A stretch of 64,000 nucleotides of DNA from NCBI GenBank assembly GCA_007121075.1, contig SKMK01000022.1, positions 18,229 through 82,228 of the forward strand, read 5' to 3'. The translations under genes were made by a program, and so were the position numbers. The first letter of the stretch is position 1. Each line of letters starts with the position of its first letter. Origin of the DNA: Syntrophomonadaceae bacterium (GTDB taxonomy: Bacteria; Bacillota; Dethiobacteria; DTU022). This document shows positions 63,852 through 64,000 of this stretch, piece after piece. Under the pieces are notes generated by a model. It made no database searches and was not told where the DNA came from. It was given only the letters and a program-made list of their open reading frames with translations.

Positions 63852-64000
63852 TTAAGTAATTTCGCGATAATCAGCCATAAGCTCGGGCAAGGTCCGGGCG
63901 GCATCTCCCCATAAGGTGGTCACATGGTCCTGCCCGTAAAGGGTGTTTTCCACCCCCGAATAGCCCGGCTTGTCATCCAGGTTGCAGACAATGACCGCCC
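63852..64000 (-). CDS. Partial gene; C-terminus resembles the beta subunit of NAD(P) transhydrogenase
   Basis: Only the last 48 codons are visible, ending ...MADYREIT and a TAA. The stretch LDDKPGYSGVENTLYGQDHV followed by TTLWGDAARTLPEL resembles the conserved PntB C-terminus (GY-x-G-x-x-N-x-L/x-x-F/Y and GDAK). That assignment is from pattern memory on a short fragment; other NAD(P)-binding proteins are possible. The gene continues off the right edge. Confidence 0.5.
   Translation of the reverse strand, partial: AVIVCNLDDKPGYSGVENTLYGQDHVTTLWGDAARTLPELMADYREIT

Noticed and set aside
1..64000. CRISPR arrays, IS elements, prophage, attachment sites
   Set aside because: No regularly spaced repeats, transposase or integrase genes, or long direct repeats next to tRNAs were seen.

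Overview
The window is about 64 kb of mid-GC, gene-dense chromosomal DNA from an anaerobic Firmicute, most likely a Clostridia lineage in the broad Syntrophomonas/Desulfotomaculum/Moorella range (inference). The reasons are Shine-Dalgarno-led genes, a glycine T-box before glyQ-glyS, a perfect CIRCE before hrcA, and the chain mtaB-rsmE / rpsU-yqeY-nfeD-floA / phoH-pgpH-ybeY-dgkA-cdd-era-recO-glyQS-ppsR / dnaG-sigA, which is the order known from Bacillus subtilis. Anaerobe-type metabolism fits: PPDK with its regulator, an NfnB/MvhD-type oxidoreductase, an archaeal-type phosphoglycerate mutase, a ferredoxin:thioredoxin-reductase-like protein and selenouridine synthase. No IS element, prophage, CRISPR array or rRNA was seen.

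Layout. 1-4.9 kb: end-truncated mnmA, an HD protein, a zinc-ribbon DUF4282 protein, a universal stress protein, four tRNAs (Val, Glu, Met/Ile CAT, Asn) and a stand-alone MetH-activation-domain protein. 5-14 kb (minus strand): sigA, dnaG, a large flavoprotein/Fe-S oxidoreductase, ppdK and its regulatory kinase/phosphorylase. 14.3-29.8 kb (minus): glyS-glyQ behind a T-box, flavodoxin, recO, era, a cytidine deaminase fused to a TrmO-like domain, dgkA, ybeY, pgpH, phoH, agmatinase, a hypothetical, floA, nfeD, yqeY, rpsU, HIT. 30-32.5 kb (plus): selU/mnmH, ylbF, HAD phosphatase. 32.5-41.9 kb (minus): mtaB, rsmE, dnaJ, dnaK, grpE, hrcA, then nifU-nifS-Rrf2 with a promoter and operator. 42-51 kb: csp, acpS, MFS, apgM, thrC, FTR-like protein, glutaredoxin, serA, DUF362. 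50.7-56 kb (minus): an unusual GAPDH and a 1354-residue PPDK-like protein without the TIM barrel. 56-64 kb: DUF401 permease, a PAS/GAF/GGDEF/HD-GYP protein, and a nagB / nucleotidyltransferase / beta-helix operon, ending in a truncated gene that may be a transhydrogenase subunit.

The strongest unusual signal is at 47.2 kb. The FTR-like protein stops at an in-frame UGA exactly where the family has its second active-site cysteine (C-x-C). The frame continues with family-like residues to a normal stop, and a perfect 8-bp stem with a G-first loop lies 24 nt after the UGA, as a bacterial SECIS would. This suggests a selenocysteine ferredoxin:(thio/gluta)redoxin reductase co-encoded with a glutaredoxin. 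A selenouridine synthase in the same window shows that selenium metabolism is plausible. Other unusual items are the CDD-TrmO fusion, the PPDK-like/GAPDH pair, a phosphoglycerate-mutase-family gene beside thrC (candidate homoserine kinase), and several tightly overlapping promoter/inverted-repeat arrangements.
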